Positions 24,673 to 34,248 of a DNA stretch of 64,000 bases are shown piece by piece. How positions within the stretch are numbered: the first letter of the stretch is position 1; each line of letters begins with the position of its first letter. Source of the stretch: Chryseobacterium sp. Marseille-Q5410 (GTDB taxonomy: Bacteria > Bacteroidota > Bacteroidia > Flavobacteriales > Weeksellaceae); assembly GCA_946892665.1 (NCBI GenBank), contig CAMPOT010000003.1, forward strand, positions 124,001 through 188,000, given 5' to 3'. The notes beneath the pieces were generated by a model. The model was given only the letters and a program-made list of their open reading frames with translations, ran no database searches and was not told the DNA's origin. A program made the translations under genes and the position numbers.

Positions 24673-26277
24673 TTACTGCTTAATGAGTTTCTCGATGTAC
24701 TCGTTTTTGTCGGTTTTTATTTTTAAGAAATAAATTCCATTCTTTAATTTTTCGATATTATGATTTTTTTCGCTCGAAAGATTTTGTGATTTTCTGCCCA
24801 AAACATCGTACAGTTCTACAGAAACAATTTTCTCTGTAGTTTTGATTGTGAATGTGGTACTTACCGGATTCGGATATATTTTAACCGAAGATTTGCTGAC
24901 GTTTGCGGTAGCCAATTGCGCTTCAGTAAGCGACGCTCCGAAATTCAAAATTCCGTAGCCCATCGGGTCGGTATGGTTCGGATATAATGACGATTTTTGT
25001 CTTAAAATATCTTTCACTTCATCTAATGGTTTAGTAGGTACCGCTTGTAACAAACATGCCACACCGCCCGCTGCAAGTGGAGTAGCGAAGGAAGTTCCGC
25101 TGCTTGTGGTTGCGCTGTTATTGTAAGCCATCGCGGTACTGCTTCCTCTTGCGCTTGCATCAGGTTTAATAAGACCTAATGCATTGGGTCCGTAAGATGA
25201 AAAAGAAGAACTCGCGCCACTAGAAGTTACAGCGCCAATGGTGAAAACTTTTTCGTTATCAGCAGGGGTAATGATGTAATGCCAAGAATTTTGAGCTTCG
25301 TTTCCGGCTGCTGCAAGCACGAAAATTCCTTTTTCAGATGCGATTTGTGCTGCTCTTGCGATGAAAGAAGTGCTACCATCCATATCAGAGTACAGCAAAT
25401 TGTAGCGGCTGTCATCAAAATCGTAATATCCAAGAGAAGTTGTGATGATGTCAACGCCTTTTCTGTCGGCTTCTTCAGCAGCTTCTGCCCAATAAATCAT
25501 CTCTTCCGGGATTTCATTTGCTGCGTCTTCTGAGGCATAAAGGTAAAAATCCGCATCTGGAGCGGAACCAACATAGGAGTTTTCAATATAGCCTGCGATA
25601 ACTCCTAAACAATAAGAACCGTGGTTGTTTAAAGAAGTGCTGTAGATATCAGTGCTTTTGTTCACAAAATTATAGCCGCCCTTTATTTGTCCGTTGTTGC
25701 GGATTCTTGCGTAAGCAGATCCGGTGTTTACCCTCGGAAATCCGGTGTCGATAACGGCAATTGATACGCCCGCTCCAGTATAGCCGTCAACGTGTAGCGG
25801 ACGGAGATTGATTTGGTTGAGCTGAGAAAGGCCTGTTCCGTAATTGAATTCAGTTTTTCCGAGCGTATTATTAAAAAGTTCAAATTTATCGAATTTTTTT
25901 ACGCCTTGTTTCGTTCCTGCAGGATGTTTGATGAAACTTTCTACGGATTGAACATAACTTTGAGCTTGTAACGTCGCGATTTGCGAAGCAGTGGCTTTTA
26001 CCGCAACTCCGTTCATCCATTTTGAATAATCGGTAACGGTGAATCCTAAATTTTTTACATTTTGAACATAAGCAGCTTCCAATGGTGCATCCTGATCGTT
26101 CAACGGAATGTTGAGTTTGGCTCTTCTGTCCAGCGATTTCTGAGAAAGTTCGGAAAGAGGGTTAGCATAAAAAGCAGCTTTATTCGGCTTGTCTTTAAAG
26201 AATACAAAAACAAGTTCGGTTTGCGCGCTGACAGCAGCGAAAGGTAAAATAATTAAAAAAGATAATATTTTTTTCAT
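24673..26277 (-). CDS. Subtilase (S8) serine peptidase with T9SS C-terminal sorting domain
   Basis: This 534-aa secreted protease has a signal peptide (ends VSAQ), a propeptide (about 20-120) and an S8 catalytic domain. The triad is Asp177 in IAVIDTGFP, His219 in NNHGSYC and Ser396 in SGTSFATPLA, with the oxyanion Asn326 in AAAGNE. The last 75 residues form a Por_Secre_tail/type A sorting domain (IYPNPVSTTFTIKT ... LYDVLGRK ... IEKLIKQ), which directs export through the type IX secretion system. It is transcribed alone on the minus strand. Confidence 0.93.
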   Translation of the reverse strand: MKKILSFLIILPFAAVSAQTELVFVFFKDKPNKAAFYANPLSELSQKSLDRRAKLNIPLNDQDAPLEAAYVQNVKNLGFTVTDYSKWMNGVAVKATASQIATLQAQSYVQSVESFIKHPAGTKQGVKKFDKFELFNNTLGKTEFNYGTGLSQLNQINLRPLHVDGYTGAGVSIAVIDTGFPRVNTGSAYARIRNNGQIKGGYNFVNKSTDIYSTSLNNHGSYCLGVIAGYIENSYVGSAPDADFYLYASEDAANEIPEEMIYWAEAAEEADRKGVDIITTSLGYYDFDDSRYNLLYSDMDGSTSFIARAAQIASEKGIFVLAAAGNEAQNSWHYIITPADNEKVFTIGAVTSSGASSSFSSYGPNALGLIKPDASARGSSTAMAYNNSATTSSGTSFATPLAAGGVACLLQAVPTKPLDEVKDILRQKSSLYPNHTDPMGYGILNFGASLTEAQLATANVSKSSVKIYPNPVSTTFTIKTTEKIVSVELYDVLGRKSQNLSSEKNHNIEKLKNGIYFLKIKTDKNEYIEKLIKQ

Positions 26278-26591
26278 AAAAAATAAGATTGTTGAATTTT
26301 AACAAAATTAGGGAAAAATTGAAAGATGATCATTAATTTGATAAATATATTTGAATGAATGCTCTCGAAAGTGTTTGGTATTATATTTTTCTTAATTTCA
26401 TTTACTGTTATTTGCAATAATAGCCATGTTACTTGCTAAAAGCTCAATCAATTTTGAAATGAATTATGAAAACAAAAGGAGTTTTAATTTCCCTGAAAAT
26501 TTAATTTTCTTAAATTTGAGCAAATATTTTTTTAGAAACCTAACCGACGAGGATTGGTAAACTATTAAAAAAAATAAAAATAGAAAAACCT
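26278..26591. promoter_or_regulatory. Divergent intergenic region (314 bp) with one promoter candidate
   Basis: This AT-rich stretch lies between the subtilase (minus) and the DegT gene (plus). TAAATTTG at 26511-26518 fits the -7 consensus for the plus-strand operon, giving a leader of about 65 nt. No gene, repeat or hairpin of note was seen elsewhere in it. Confidence 0.45.
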
Positions 26592-27716
26592 ATGAAAAAA
26601 ATTCAGATGGTTGACCTTCAAAGTCAATATTATAAGATAAAAGCTGATGTCGATAATGCCGTTTTGAATGTACTGGATTCCGCAGCATTCATCAATGGTC
26701 CGGAAGTGAAATCTTTCCAACATGAACTGGAACAGTACCTCGATGTGAAACATGTAATACCATGTGCGAACGGAACCGATGCGCTCCAAATTGCCTTAAT
26801 GGCGCTTAATTTAAAGGAAGGCGATGAGGTGATCACTGCTGATTTTACCTTTGCAGCAACGGTAGAAGTTATTCATTTGTTAAAACTGAAATCTGTTTTG
26901 GTGGATGTGGATTATGATACTTTCACCATCGATCCAGAGAAAGTGAAAGCGGCAATTACGCCAAGAACCAAAGCGATTATTCCCGTGCATCTTTTCGGAC
27001 AGTGCGCCAACATGGAAGAGATTATGAAGATTGCCAAAGAACATAACCTCGCAGTAATTGAAGATAATGCTCAAGCGATTGGTGCAGATTTCACCTTTGA
27101 AGACGGAACTGTAAAGAAATCCGGAACAATGGGCGTGATGGGAACAACTTCTTTTTTTCCTTCCAAAAATTTGGGATGCTACGGAGACGGCGGTGCTATT
27201 TTTACTACTGATGATGAATTGGCGCACAAACTTCGCGGCATTGTGAACCACGGGATGTACGAAAGATATTACCACGATGAGGTGGGCGTGAACTCGCGTT
27301 TAGACAGTGTGCAAGCGACAGTTCTTAGAAAAAAATTAACTCTTCTGGATGGTTATAATGAAGCAAGAAGAAAAGCTGCGGATTATTATGACGAAGCATT
27401 TGCCAATCACCCTCATATTTTGGTTCCGGGAAGATCGGAAAATTCAACGCACGTTTTTCATCAGTACACCTTGCGAATCCTTAACGGAAAACGTAACGAA
27501 TTGCAGGCGTTTCTAGCAGAAAAGGAGATTCCAGCGATGATTTATTATCCGGTAGCTCTAAGAAAACAAAAAGCATATTTCCAGGAAAGTGACCCGAAAG
27601 ATTTTGCCAATACCGATCAGATCTTGGATCAGGTGATTTCTTTGCCTATGCATACTGAACTTGATGATGAGCAACTGAAATATATTACTGACGCTGTTTT
27701 GGAATTCTTCAAATAG
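26592..27716 (+). CDS. DegT/DnrJ/EryC1/StrS-family PLP aminotransferase
   Basis: This 374-aa sugar aminotransferase of the type that adds an amino group to nucleotide-linked keto-sugars (WecE/WlbE-like) starts at the ATG at 26592. The PLP-binding Lys lies in FFPSKNLGCYGDGGAIF (about residue 190). The cofactor-contact patches NGTDALQIALMAL and EDNAQAIGADF are present, and the C-terminus has the family's FHQYTLRI block. galE begins 48 nt downstream on the same strand, so a two-gene unit for surface-polysaccharide sugar synthesis is likely. The exact substrate cannot be read from the sequence. Confidence 0.9.
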   Translation: MKKIQMVDLQSQYYKIKADVDNAVLNVLDSAAFINGPEVKSFQHELEQYLDVKHVIPCANGTDALQIALMALNLKEGDEVITADFTFAATVEVIHLLKLKSVLVDVDYDTFTIDPEKVKAAITPRTKAIIPVHLFGQCANMEEIMKIAKEHNLAVIEDNAQAIGADFTFEDGTVKKSGTMGVMGTTSFFPSKNLGCYGDGGAIFTTDDELAHKLRGIVNHGMYERYYHDEVGVNSRLDSVQATVLRKKLTLLDGYNEARRKAADYYDEAFANHPHILVPGRSENSTHVFHQYTLRILNGKRNELQAFLAEKEIPAMIYYPVALRKQKAYFQESDPKDFANTDQILDQVISLPMHTELDDEQLKYITDAVLEFFK

Positions 27717-27764
27717 TAGATCAATGATGTGCAAAACCAATCAAAAAATATTTAAAAATACAAT

Positions 27765-28784
27765 ATGACAATACTCGTTACCGGTGGACTCGGCTATATC
27801 GGTTCCCACACTGTGGTAGAACTTTTAAACAACAATTTCGATGTCGTTATTGTTGATGATTTATCCAACTCCGAAAGGTTTATTTTAGAAAACATTGAGA
27901 AAGTAGCAGGCAAAAAGCCTGTATTTTATCCTTTCGATTTGAAGAGGAAAGAGTTGCTCGCTCAGGTTTTCGATGCACATAATATCGAAGGATGCATCAA
28001 TTTTGCTGCGTTCAAAGCGGTGGGAGAAAGCCAGGAAAAGCCAGTAGATTATTATGAAAACAACCTGTTTTCGTTGATAAATATTCTTCAAGAATTTAAA
28101 ACAAGAAACATTTCCAATTTTATTTTCAGTTCCAGTTGCACGGTTTATGGACAAGCAGACCAAATGCCGATTGATGAGGAAACCCCGCTGAAAATGCCGG
28201 AATCTTCTTACGGGAAAACCAAACAAATGGGTGAGGAAATCCTAAAAGATTTTGCAACGGCTCACCAAAGAAAGATTTCATTGTTAAGATATTTTAATCC
28301 AATCGGGGCGCATCCGACAGCTTTGCTGGGCGAATTGCCGATCGGAATTCCTAATAATTTGGTGCCTTACGTTACCCAAACTGCATCCGGAATCCGCGAA
28401 AAGCTGAATATTTGGGGAAATGATTATCCTACCGAAGATGGGACTGCCATTCGAGATTATATTTATGTGGTAGATTTAGCGAAAGCCCATGTGAAAGCTT
28501 TGCAAAAATTGATTGCTTCTGAAGATTCTACAGTAATTGATATTTACAACCTCGGTACAGGAAAAGGTTCGTCGGTTTTGGAAGTGGTGCAAGCCTATGA
28601 AACTGCGAATAATGTGGCGGTTCCTTACCAAATTGGTGACCGCAGACCAGGAGACATCACCATTGCTTATGCCAATGCCGATAAAGCGGAAAGGGAATTG
28701 AGCTGGAAAGCTGATACAAGTTTGGAAGAAGCTTTGCGCACCACCTGGGAATGGCAGAAATACTTGGAATCTAGGTCGGTATAG
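27765..28784 (+). CDS. galE: UDP-glucose 4-epimerase
   Basis: This is a 339-aa extended short-chain dehydrogenase interconverting UDP-glucose and UDP-galactose. The NAD motif is GGLGYIGSHT at residues 6-15, the Ser patch is SSSCTVYG, and the catalytic YxxxK is YGKTK (about 149-153). The block RYFNPIGAHPTALLGE is typical of GalE. It follows the DegT aminotransferase and ends at a terminator. UDP-GlcNAc activity is possible. Confidence 0.93.
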   Translation: MTILVTGGLGYIGSHTVVELLNNNFDVVIVDDLSNSERFILENIEKVAGKKPVFYPFDLKRKELLAQVFDAHNIEGCINFAAFKAVGESQEKPVDYYENNLFSLINILQEFKTRNISNFIFSSSCTVYGQADQMPIDEETPLKMPESSYGKTKQMGEEILKDFATAHQRKISLLRYFNPIGAHPTALLGELPIGIPNNLVPYVTQTASGIREKLNIWGNDYPTEDGTAIRDYIYVVDLAKAHVKALQKLIASEDSTVIDIYNLGTGKGSSVLEVVQAYETANNVAVPYQIGDRRPGDITIAYANADKAERELSWKADTSLEEALRTTWEWQKYLESRSV

Positions 28785-28806
28785 CGATTGGAAAATAGAA
28801 TAAATG

Positions 28807-28834
28807 AGTCCGGTAAATGTGCCGGACTTTTTTT
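28807..28834 (+). terminator. Rho-independent terminator after galE
   Basis: AGTCCGG / CCGGACT stem, 8-nt loop, T7 tail. Confidence 0.85.
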
Positions 28835-28864
28835 ATGGGCGGACGGTTTGGGTGATTGTTTTTC

Positions 28865-29159
28865 TTAAATTTTTAAGGTATCTGGATTTTTGCTTCCATG
28901 TCTGATTGTCAGAATATCTAAATCTCCATTTTGGAATTCATAATACAAGAGGTATTTATAAATCAACTTAATGTAAACATTGTCAATATCTGTTTTCCTT
29001 CCGATTTTTGGGAATTCTAAAATTAGCTTTAGTTGCTCATCAATAAGGAAATTCAATTTTTAAGCTAAAAGTGTTGGATTTATTCCGGTTGACCCAATAT
29101 TCTAGAATTTCTAGGAGTTCGTTTTGCGCTTTTCTCGACCAAATTATTTGTTTAGCCAT
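28865..29159 (-). pseudogene. RelE/ParE-family toxin, broken by a +1 frameshift
   Basis: From the ATG at 29159 the frame reads MAKQIIWSRKAQNELLEILE, the start of a RelE/ParE-type toxin, but runs into a stop after about 42 codons. The rest of the toxin (NFLIDEQLKLILEFPKIGRK ... LTIRHGSKNPDTLKI) continues in the next frame. The whole stretch is 295 nt, one more than a multiple of three. Removing one A from the five-A run near 29060 would restore a single 97-codon frame. The start overlaps the antitoxin stop by 16 nt, the usual operon layout. It may be a true inactivation or a homopolymer base-calling error. Confidence 0.75.
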
Positions 29160-29380
29160 TTTTGAATTTCATTTTGGAAATCATCGTTGGTGATGAATTC
29201 TCCGTTGGCGATTTGGGTTCTTGCTTCAGCGACGATTTGTTTTTCCTCGTCATTGGTGATGAAGGGGGAATTTTCTGATTCGAACTTCAGCATCTGCATG
29301 AGTTCTATCAGTCGAACTTTATCGGTTATACCGGCGATTTGGGTTATTAAATCTATTTTTAAATCTGCAGTGCTCATCAT
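29144..29380 (-). CDS. Antitoxin partner of the broken RelE/ParE toxin
   Basis: This 78-aa acidic helical protein lies directly upstream of and overlaps the toxin. The pattern is typical of Bacteroidota RelE/ParE antitoxins: an N-terminal helix pair (LKIDLITQIAGITDKVRLIELMQML), a linker, then a C-terminal segment QIANGEFITNDDFQNEIQKWL that would wrap the toxin. It appears intact. Two ATGs stand side by side at the start (29380 and 29377). With the toxin frameshifted, the antitoxin may be an orphan. Confidence 0.72.
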   Translation of the reverse strand: MMSTADLKIDLITQIAGITDKVRLIELMQMLKFESENSPFITNDEEKQIVAEARTQIANGEFITNDDFQNEIQKWLNK

Positions 29381-29446
29381 TTGGAAATTTTATTGGATAA
29401 AAGTAGGAAAAAAAAGTGATTTTTAATTGATGGGATTTCCAGTAGG

Positions 29447-29510
29447 TTTTGGCTAAAGCCGATTTTGTTTTTGGGTTTTTTATGTCGGGCTAAAGCCCGA
29501 TGCTATTGAT
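29447..29510. repeat. Pair of small GGCTAAAGCC palindromes (REP-like)
   Basis: GGCTAAAGCC at 29451-29460 and TCGGGCTAAAGCCCGA at 29485-29500 are two imperfect copies of a short hairpin with loop AA or TAAA, 24 nt apart. They lie in a 248-bp gene-free gap. I recall similar paired GGGCTAAAGCCC elements scattered through Chryseobacterium-type genomes, which would make them REP-like. No transposase is nearby. Confidence 0.55.
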
Positions 29511-29571
29511 GAACTCTCTCTTTTTGAATTCGGTTGGGGTTTAATATTGAAATTTTGAAAATCTTTAAACC

Positions 29572-29604
29572 AAAAAAAATCCGACACTGTAGCCGGATTT
29601 TTTT
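29572..29604 (-). terminator. Terminator of the outer-membrane protein gene
   Basis: AAATCCG / CGGATTT stem with a 10-nt loop; read on the minus strand it ends in a run of 8 T. Confidence 0.75.
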
Positions 29605-29628
29605 GGGTTGATCGAGGGATCGGTATTG

Positions 29629-32193
29629 TTACATCGGTACTTGATCATCATCGCCGGAAGCGTTGTTGTTGATGTCTTTTTTGCGTTTCGGCTGTTCTAC
29701 TTTTTCACCTTGTTTGAAACGGTAGGTTAGCGACACGCTAAACTGTCTCGGTTGCCACTGCATATAATTATACTGCGAGTAGGATGGGGTGGTCACTAAA
29801 CTCTCTCTCGAACGGGTATTGAAGATATCCTGAATATTGAAAGAGATGGTTCCGTTGCCTTTCCAGATGGTTTGGCTGGCTCCTAAATTTACAGCATACA
29901 TAGCTTTTCTCTGCGTAGAAACTGTATTCTGAGCACCGCGGTAGAAACCTTGGATTTGGAAACTTGTGGTTTTGGTTGGTTTGAAGGTATTGGTCAAACG
30001 GAATCTGCTCGAAAAACCATCTCCGGAGAAATCAAAATCTTCGTATGATCCATCGCTTTTATACCCGAAAATATCCGCACTTGCCATGATTTTCCACCAT
30101 TTGAATGGGTCATAGGTCGCATTTAGGTCTAAACCGTATTGGGTTTCACTTCCGGCATTTACCGGCATGGTGTAGAGTACGGTATTTCCTTGTTCATTCA
30201 AGCCGCTGTATTGATACATGTTCACCTCATCTTCAGATTTTTTGAAGTATAAAGTTGGGTTAAGGGAAAATTTGCTTTTCGATAAACTGTATCCCAATTC
30301 GAAAGAATTTTCGTAGGTAGGATTCAAATCCGGGTTACCGCTAAACAGGTTTCTGTTGTTGTTATACGACATGAAAGGAATCAAGAAGAAAGATCTTGGG
30401 CGGTTGATTCTTCTGGAATAATTCAACAATAATTGATTGTTTTTGCCTAAATCGTAACTTAAAAATACGCTTGGGAAAAATTTTAGATAATTCTTTTCTA
30501 CATTCTTTTTTTCTGCATCGATAACTCTTTGGAAATCAACGTTAATATTCGTGTTTTCCGCTCTTAAACCGACTTGATATCCGAAATTTTCTATCTTACT
30601 TTTGAACTGTGCATACCCTGCAAGGATATTTTCATTGTAGAATGTATTGCTCGTAAAATTAGGCAAAACACTTACAGGTCCGTTGTTTTGGCTTTGATCT
30701 ACGTAGTAATCGTAATCATTTTTATTGGAATCAAATCTTGCCCCGGCTTCTAATTTCGAAGCTTCTCCGATTGGTAATTCGTAATCGGCTTTCGCGAGGA
30801 AAGTACTGTTTTCCGATACGGTTAGGATGTTGTTGATCGTGTTGGTTGCTACATCTAATTCATTATCGTAACCATTTTCGGTGATTAATGATGTTCCGTC
30901 GCTTTTGTTTTTTTGGTAGCTGGTCGCTAAGGAAAGCAACTGCCCTTTATCGCCAATTTTTTGTTCGAAACCAAGATCTGCCTGGAATGAATTATTGACA
31001 TTGGTTCCGGTATTCAACCGATTGGTGTATTGATCTTGGAGGGTATAAGGTACGTTTGGATATCCGGTTGCGTTTCTGTCTTTAATGATTACACTGTCGA
31101 AATAATCGGTTTGTCCGGTGGATTCATTATTAAAATTTCTGAACATTACCGACGCGTTCAAGGTCGATTTATCGGTTACATCTACCACAAAACCGGTATT
31201 TACATTGTAGCTTTTATTTTCACCTTCATTAATTCCATTCTGCACGGATCTCATTGAAAAACCATCATTCAAAGTCTGCGGATCGAGGTAAGAATTGAAA
31301 TCGGAGTTATTCTTCGATTTGTTTCTGTTGTAGCCACCACCACCGTTGATGTAGTAAGTCCAGGCGCCTTTTCTCCAGCTGAGGTTGGTGTTCAAACGGG
31401 TATTTGGTAAATAACCTAAAGTTCCTTCTACACTTCCGTTGAAACCAACTTTTTTAGATTTCTTCAAGATAATGTTCAGGATTCCAGCGGTTCCACTGGC
31501 TTCGTATTTGGAAGAAGGATTGGTAATCACTTCAATTCTTTCGATTTGGTCGGCAGGGATTGATTGTAAAGCATTCGCACCATCATCAATTCCGAGCATG
31601 GAAGAAGGTTTTCCGTTGATGAGGAAACGAACATTGGAGTTTCCACGCATAGAAACTGTTCCGTCGGTATCCACATCCACTGAAGGTACGTTTGCCAAAA
31701 CATCCTGGAGGTTTCCACCTTTCGCCACGATGTCGAGGGAAGGATCGTACACTTTTTTATCGATTTCCACGCGGTAAGGTTTTACGGCTTGCGCAGTAAT
31801 TACCACTCCTTGGATGTCTTGCGTTTTGGTATTGGTTACAGCAGCTTCAGCTTCCACTGAGAAATTTCCCAAGTTGCCCGCTGCGGTAATCTGTCTGTTG
31901 AGGGTTGATTTTTTAAAGTCGATGGCCTCGATGATGATGTCGTAGTTTCCGGGCATCAAGTCGAGTTTGTAGTCGCCTTTTTCATCGGTTAAAGTAGCAT
32001 CGCTATTGAGCTTGCTCGCTTTGTTGTTGAAACTAACCGAAGCATAAGGAACCGGCTGGTTTTGTTTGTCAACAATCTTTCCGGAGACGTTTACTTTTTG
32101 TTGTGCGAAAGCTAAACTTGCAGCTCCAAGGACGAATACAAGTCCCAAAGTTCTTTTTCTAATAATTGATGAAATCTCAATTTTGTCTGTCAT
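29629..32193 (-). CDS. Outer-membrane beta-barrel family protein (CarboxypepD_reg, TonB-receptor-like)
   Basis: This 854-aa outer-membrane protein has a signal peptide (LGAASLAFAQQ) and an N-terminal CarboxypepD_reg-like domain (VNVSGKIVDKQNQPVPYASV, about residues 34-115). A plug-like region follows (VSMRGNSNVRFLINGKPSSML, about 190). The rest is a large barrel of the OMP_b-brl_3 type ending in aromatic strands (QFSVSLTYRFKQG). There is no clear TonB box. The substrate is unknown and no SusD partner is adjacent. The C-terminus is followed by a charged tail after the last strand, which is somewhat unusual for a barrel. Confidence 0.87.
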   Translation of the reverse strand: MTDKIEISSIIRKRTLGLVFVLGAASLAFAQQKVNVSGKIVDKQNQPVPYASVSFNNKASKLNSDATLTDEKGDYKLDLMPGNYDIIIEAIDFKKSTLNRQITAAGNLGNFSVEAEAAVTNTKTQDIQGVVITAQAVKPYRVEIDKKVYDPSLDIVAKGGNLQDVLANVPSVDVDTDGTVSMRGNSNVRFLINGKPSSMLGIDDGANALQSIPADQIERIEVITNPSSKYEASGTAGILNIILKKSKKVGFNGSVEGTLGYLPNTRLNTNLSWRKGAWTYYINGGGGYNRNKSKNNSDFNSYLDPQTLNDGFSMRSVQNGINEGENKSYNVNTGFVVDVTDKSTLNASVMFRNFNNESTGQTDYFDSVIIKDRNATGYPNVPYTLQDQYTNRLNTGTNVNNSFQADLGFEQKIGDKGQLLSLATSYQKNKSDGTSLITENGYDNELDVATNTINNILTVSENSTFLAKADYELPIGEASKLEAGARFDSNKNDYDYYVDQSQNNGPVSVLPNFTSNTFYNENILAGYAQFKSKIENFGYQVGLRAENTNINVDFQRVIDAEKKNVEKNYLKFFPSVFLSYDLGKNNQLLLNYSRRINRPRSFFLIPFMSYNNNRNLFSGNPDLNPTYENSFELGYSLSKSKFSLNPTLYFKKSEDEVNMYQYSGLNEQGNTVLYTMPVNAGSETQYGLDLNATYDPFKWWKIMASADIFGYKSDGSYEDFDFSGDGFSSRFRLTNTFKPTKTTSFQIQGFYRGAQNTVSTQRKAMYAVNLGASQTIWKGNGTISFNIQDIFNTRSRESLVTTPSYSQYNYMQWQPRQFSVSLTYRFKQGEKVEQPKRKKDINNNASGDDDQVPM

Positions 32194-32299
32194 ATCTTTA
32201 GTTTATACTTCTATTGATGATTTTAATGGAAGCGGGTTAAGTAAACAATGCTTTAGTTGCCGTTAAATTTTTATTAATTTAAAAACTGTTGAAAGTTTT

Positions 32300-33334
32300 T
32301 TACTTGATGTTTTTGGAGTTCAGCCATTCCTGGTAATCGCGTGCATTTTTTGCATGTTCAGCATCACTTGCGGTGAAGCGGTGAAACCCGAAACGGTTCG
32401 GATCTGCTGCCATGAAGATATAATTGTTCTTTTCCGCATTCAATACCGCGTCCACAGAACTTTTGTCGGTTACGCATATCGGTCCCGGCGGAATTCCCGC
32501 GTTCGCATACGTATTGTAAGGAGATGGATGTTTCAAGTGTTTATAAAGTACCCTTTTGATCGGTGTAGTGAAGTTTGAATCTTTGTTGATGGCGTAAATC
32601 ACCGTAGGATCACTCTGCAGTTTCATGCCTTTTCTGTACCTGTTGAGGTAAAGTCCCGCAATTGTTTTTTGCTCGTCGGGTTTTCCTCCGGATTCCTTGT
32701 AAACAATGGAAGCGAGGGCATAAATTTGATCTCTGGTGAGTCCGCTCTGGGCTTCTTTAGCTTTTCGCTCAGCAGTCCAGAATTCGTTGTAATCGTCTTC
32801 AAACTTTTTGAAGAATTCCTTTGGAGTTACCGTCCAAAAGAAATTATAGGTATCGATAAAGAAATATTTTTTAAGGTCTTCCGCATTGTTATAACCTTTA
32901 TTTACAGCAATTTCATTGAAATCTTTTACAAATCGCAAGGAATCGAGTTCGGTTTTCCGGGTTACGCGTCCCACCATTTGATATACATCTCCGAAATCTC
33001 CGATGCGGTAGGTGTTTTCGGTTTGGTTTCCGGCTTTAATCATGTTTACCAAATTCGTGTTGCTGGTCCCGGAAACAATTCGGTAGCGGCCGGCTTTGAA
33101 ATATTGATTCATGCTTTTACTTTTCGCTACCTGCACAAATTGTTCTTTATTCTTCAAATATGGAGAAATAGAATCCACAATAGCATTGAAGTTGGCGGTG
33201 TGGGGAATGAGGATATACCCTTCTTTTTCCACGTTGTTGCCGTAATATTTGCTATAATACTGGTAGCCGAAAAAACCACCAATAAGAATGATGATGAGGG
33301 CGAAAATTGCAAAAACGGATGCGCCTTTTTTCAT
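32300..33334 (-). CDS. mltG: Endolytic peptidoglycan transglycosylase MltG
   Basis: This 344-aa inner-membrane-anchored lytic transglycosylase cleaves nascent glycan strands. One N-terminal membrane helix (ASVFAIFALIIILIGGFFGY) precedes a LysM-like segment and the YceG catalytic domain. The catalytic Glu is in ASIVYKESGGKPDEQ, and the conserved LYLNRYRKGMKLQSDPTVIYA and PSPYNTYANAGIPPGPI blocks follow. Length is typical. dapF lies 37 nt upstream on the same strand, suggesting a shared cell-wall transcript. Confidence 0.94.
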   Translation of the reverse strand: MKKGASVFAIFALIIILIGGFFGYQYYSKYYGNNVEKEGYILIPHTANFNAIVDSISPYLKNKEQFVQVAKSKSMNQYFKAGRYRIVSGTSNTNLVNMIKAGNQTENTYRIGDFGDVYQMVGRVTRKTELDSLRFVKDFNEIAVNKGYNNAEDLKKYFFIDTYNFFWTVTPKEFFKKFEDDYNEFWTAERKAKEAQSGLTRDQIYALASIVYKESGGKPDEQKTIAGLYLNRYRKGMKLQSDPTVIYAINKDSNFTTPIKRVLYKHLKHPSPYNTYANAGIPPGPICVTDKSSVDAVLNAEKNNYIFMAADPNRFGFHRFTASDAEHAKNARDYQEWLNSKNIK

Positions 33335-33371
33335 AGTATAATTATCTGTCTTTTAATGCTTTGGGAGATGT

Positions 33372-34136
33372 TTAAATATTTATTTTCCCTTTAAATACTT
33401 GTTTTGCAGGACCTTCGAGCCATATATTATGGTAGGAATTTCCTTGTTTATCTGCATATACTTTCAATTTTCCACCCAGAACTTTTACCTGTACAGCTTT
33501 TTGGCTTTTATCTTTCAAATAAACCAGTGCGGCTGCTGTAGCTCCGGTTCCGCAACTGAAAGTTTCATCCTCTACGCCACGTTCATAGGTTCTCACGAAG
33601 ATTTCATCATCGGAAACTTGCTCCACAAAATTCACATTGATTCCTTCCTTTTGGTAAGTCGCTGAATTTCGGATTTCGTTACCATGTTGGTAAACTTTAT
33701 ATTGATTTAAATCCTTCACAAACTGAACAAAATGTGGAGACCCGGTGTTCAATACGGAATTTTCACCATCTTGAAGGATATGATCTACATCAATCATCTT
33801 TAGTTTTACGATGCCGTTGTGCATTTCCGCTTCATGCATTCCATCGATTGCCTGAAATTGGGTTTTATCTTCGAAAATATCGAGAAAGTGGGCAAAAGCA
33901 ACGATGCATCTGCCGCCATTTCCGCACATGGTACTTTCGTTTCCGTCGGAATTGTAATACACCATTTTGAAGTCGGCGCTTTGATCTGTTTCCAGGAGGA
34001 TTAATCCATCGCCACCGATTCCGAAGCGCCGGTCGCAAAGCTGTTCAATCAATTCTTTTTCTTTGGGAAACTGCAGGTCGCGGTTGTCAATCATTACGAA
34101 ATCGTTTCCTGTGCCTTGGTATTTGTAGAACTCCAT
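33372..34136 (-). CDS. dapF: Diaminopimelate epimerase
   Basis: This 254-aa cytosolic enzyme converts LL- to meso-diaminopimelate for lysine and peptidoglycan. The start at 34136 (MEFYKYQGTGNDFVMIDNRD) matches the family N-terminus; an in-frame extension to 34223 is not typical and is rejected. The two catalytic cysteines are in MCGNGGRC and SCGTGATAA. mltG follows 37 nt downstream. Confidence 0.95.
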   Translation of the reverse strand: MEFYKYQGTGNDFVMIDNRDLQFPKEKELIEQLCDRRFGIGGDGLILLETDQSADFKMVYYNSDGNESTMCGNGGRCIVAFAHFLDIFEDKTQFQAIDGMHEAEMHNGIVKLKMIDVDHILQDGENSVLNTGSPHFVQFVKDLNQYKVYQHGNEIRNSATYQKEGINVNFVEQVSDDEIFVRTYERGVEDETFSCGTGATAAALVYLKDKSQKAVQVKVLGGKLKVYADKQGNSYHNIWLEGPAKQVFKGKINI

Positions 34137-34248
34137 CTCATGAAAATTTGAACCGACAAAATTACGATATTTTGAAGCAAATTCTATTGAATAATTTTTA
34201 GACAAAAAAAAGAGAACTTCCATGTTGAAAGCTCTCTCTCGTTATTTT

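Noticed and set aside
33372-34223. Longer DapF starting at 34223
   Set aside because: The extra 29 residues precede the family N-terminus (MEFYKYQGTGNDF) and are hydrophobic/aromatic in a way not seen in DapF.
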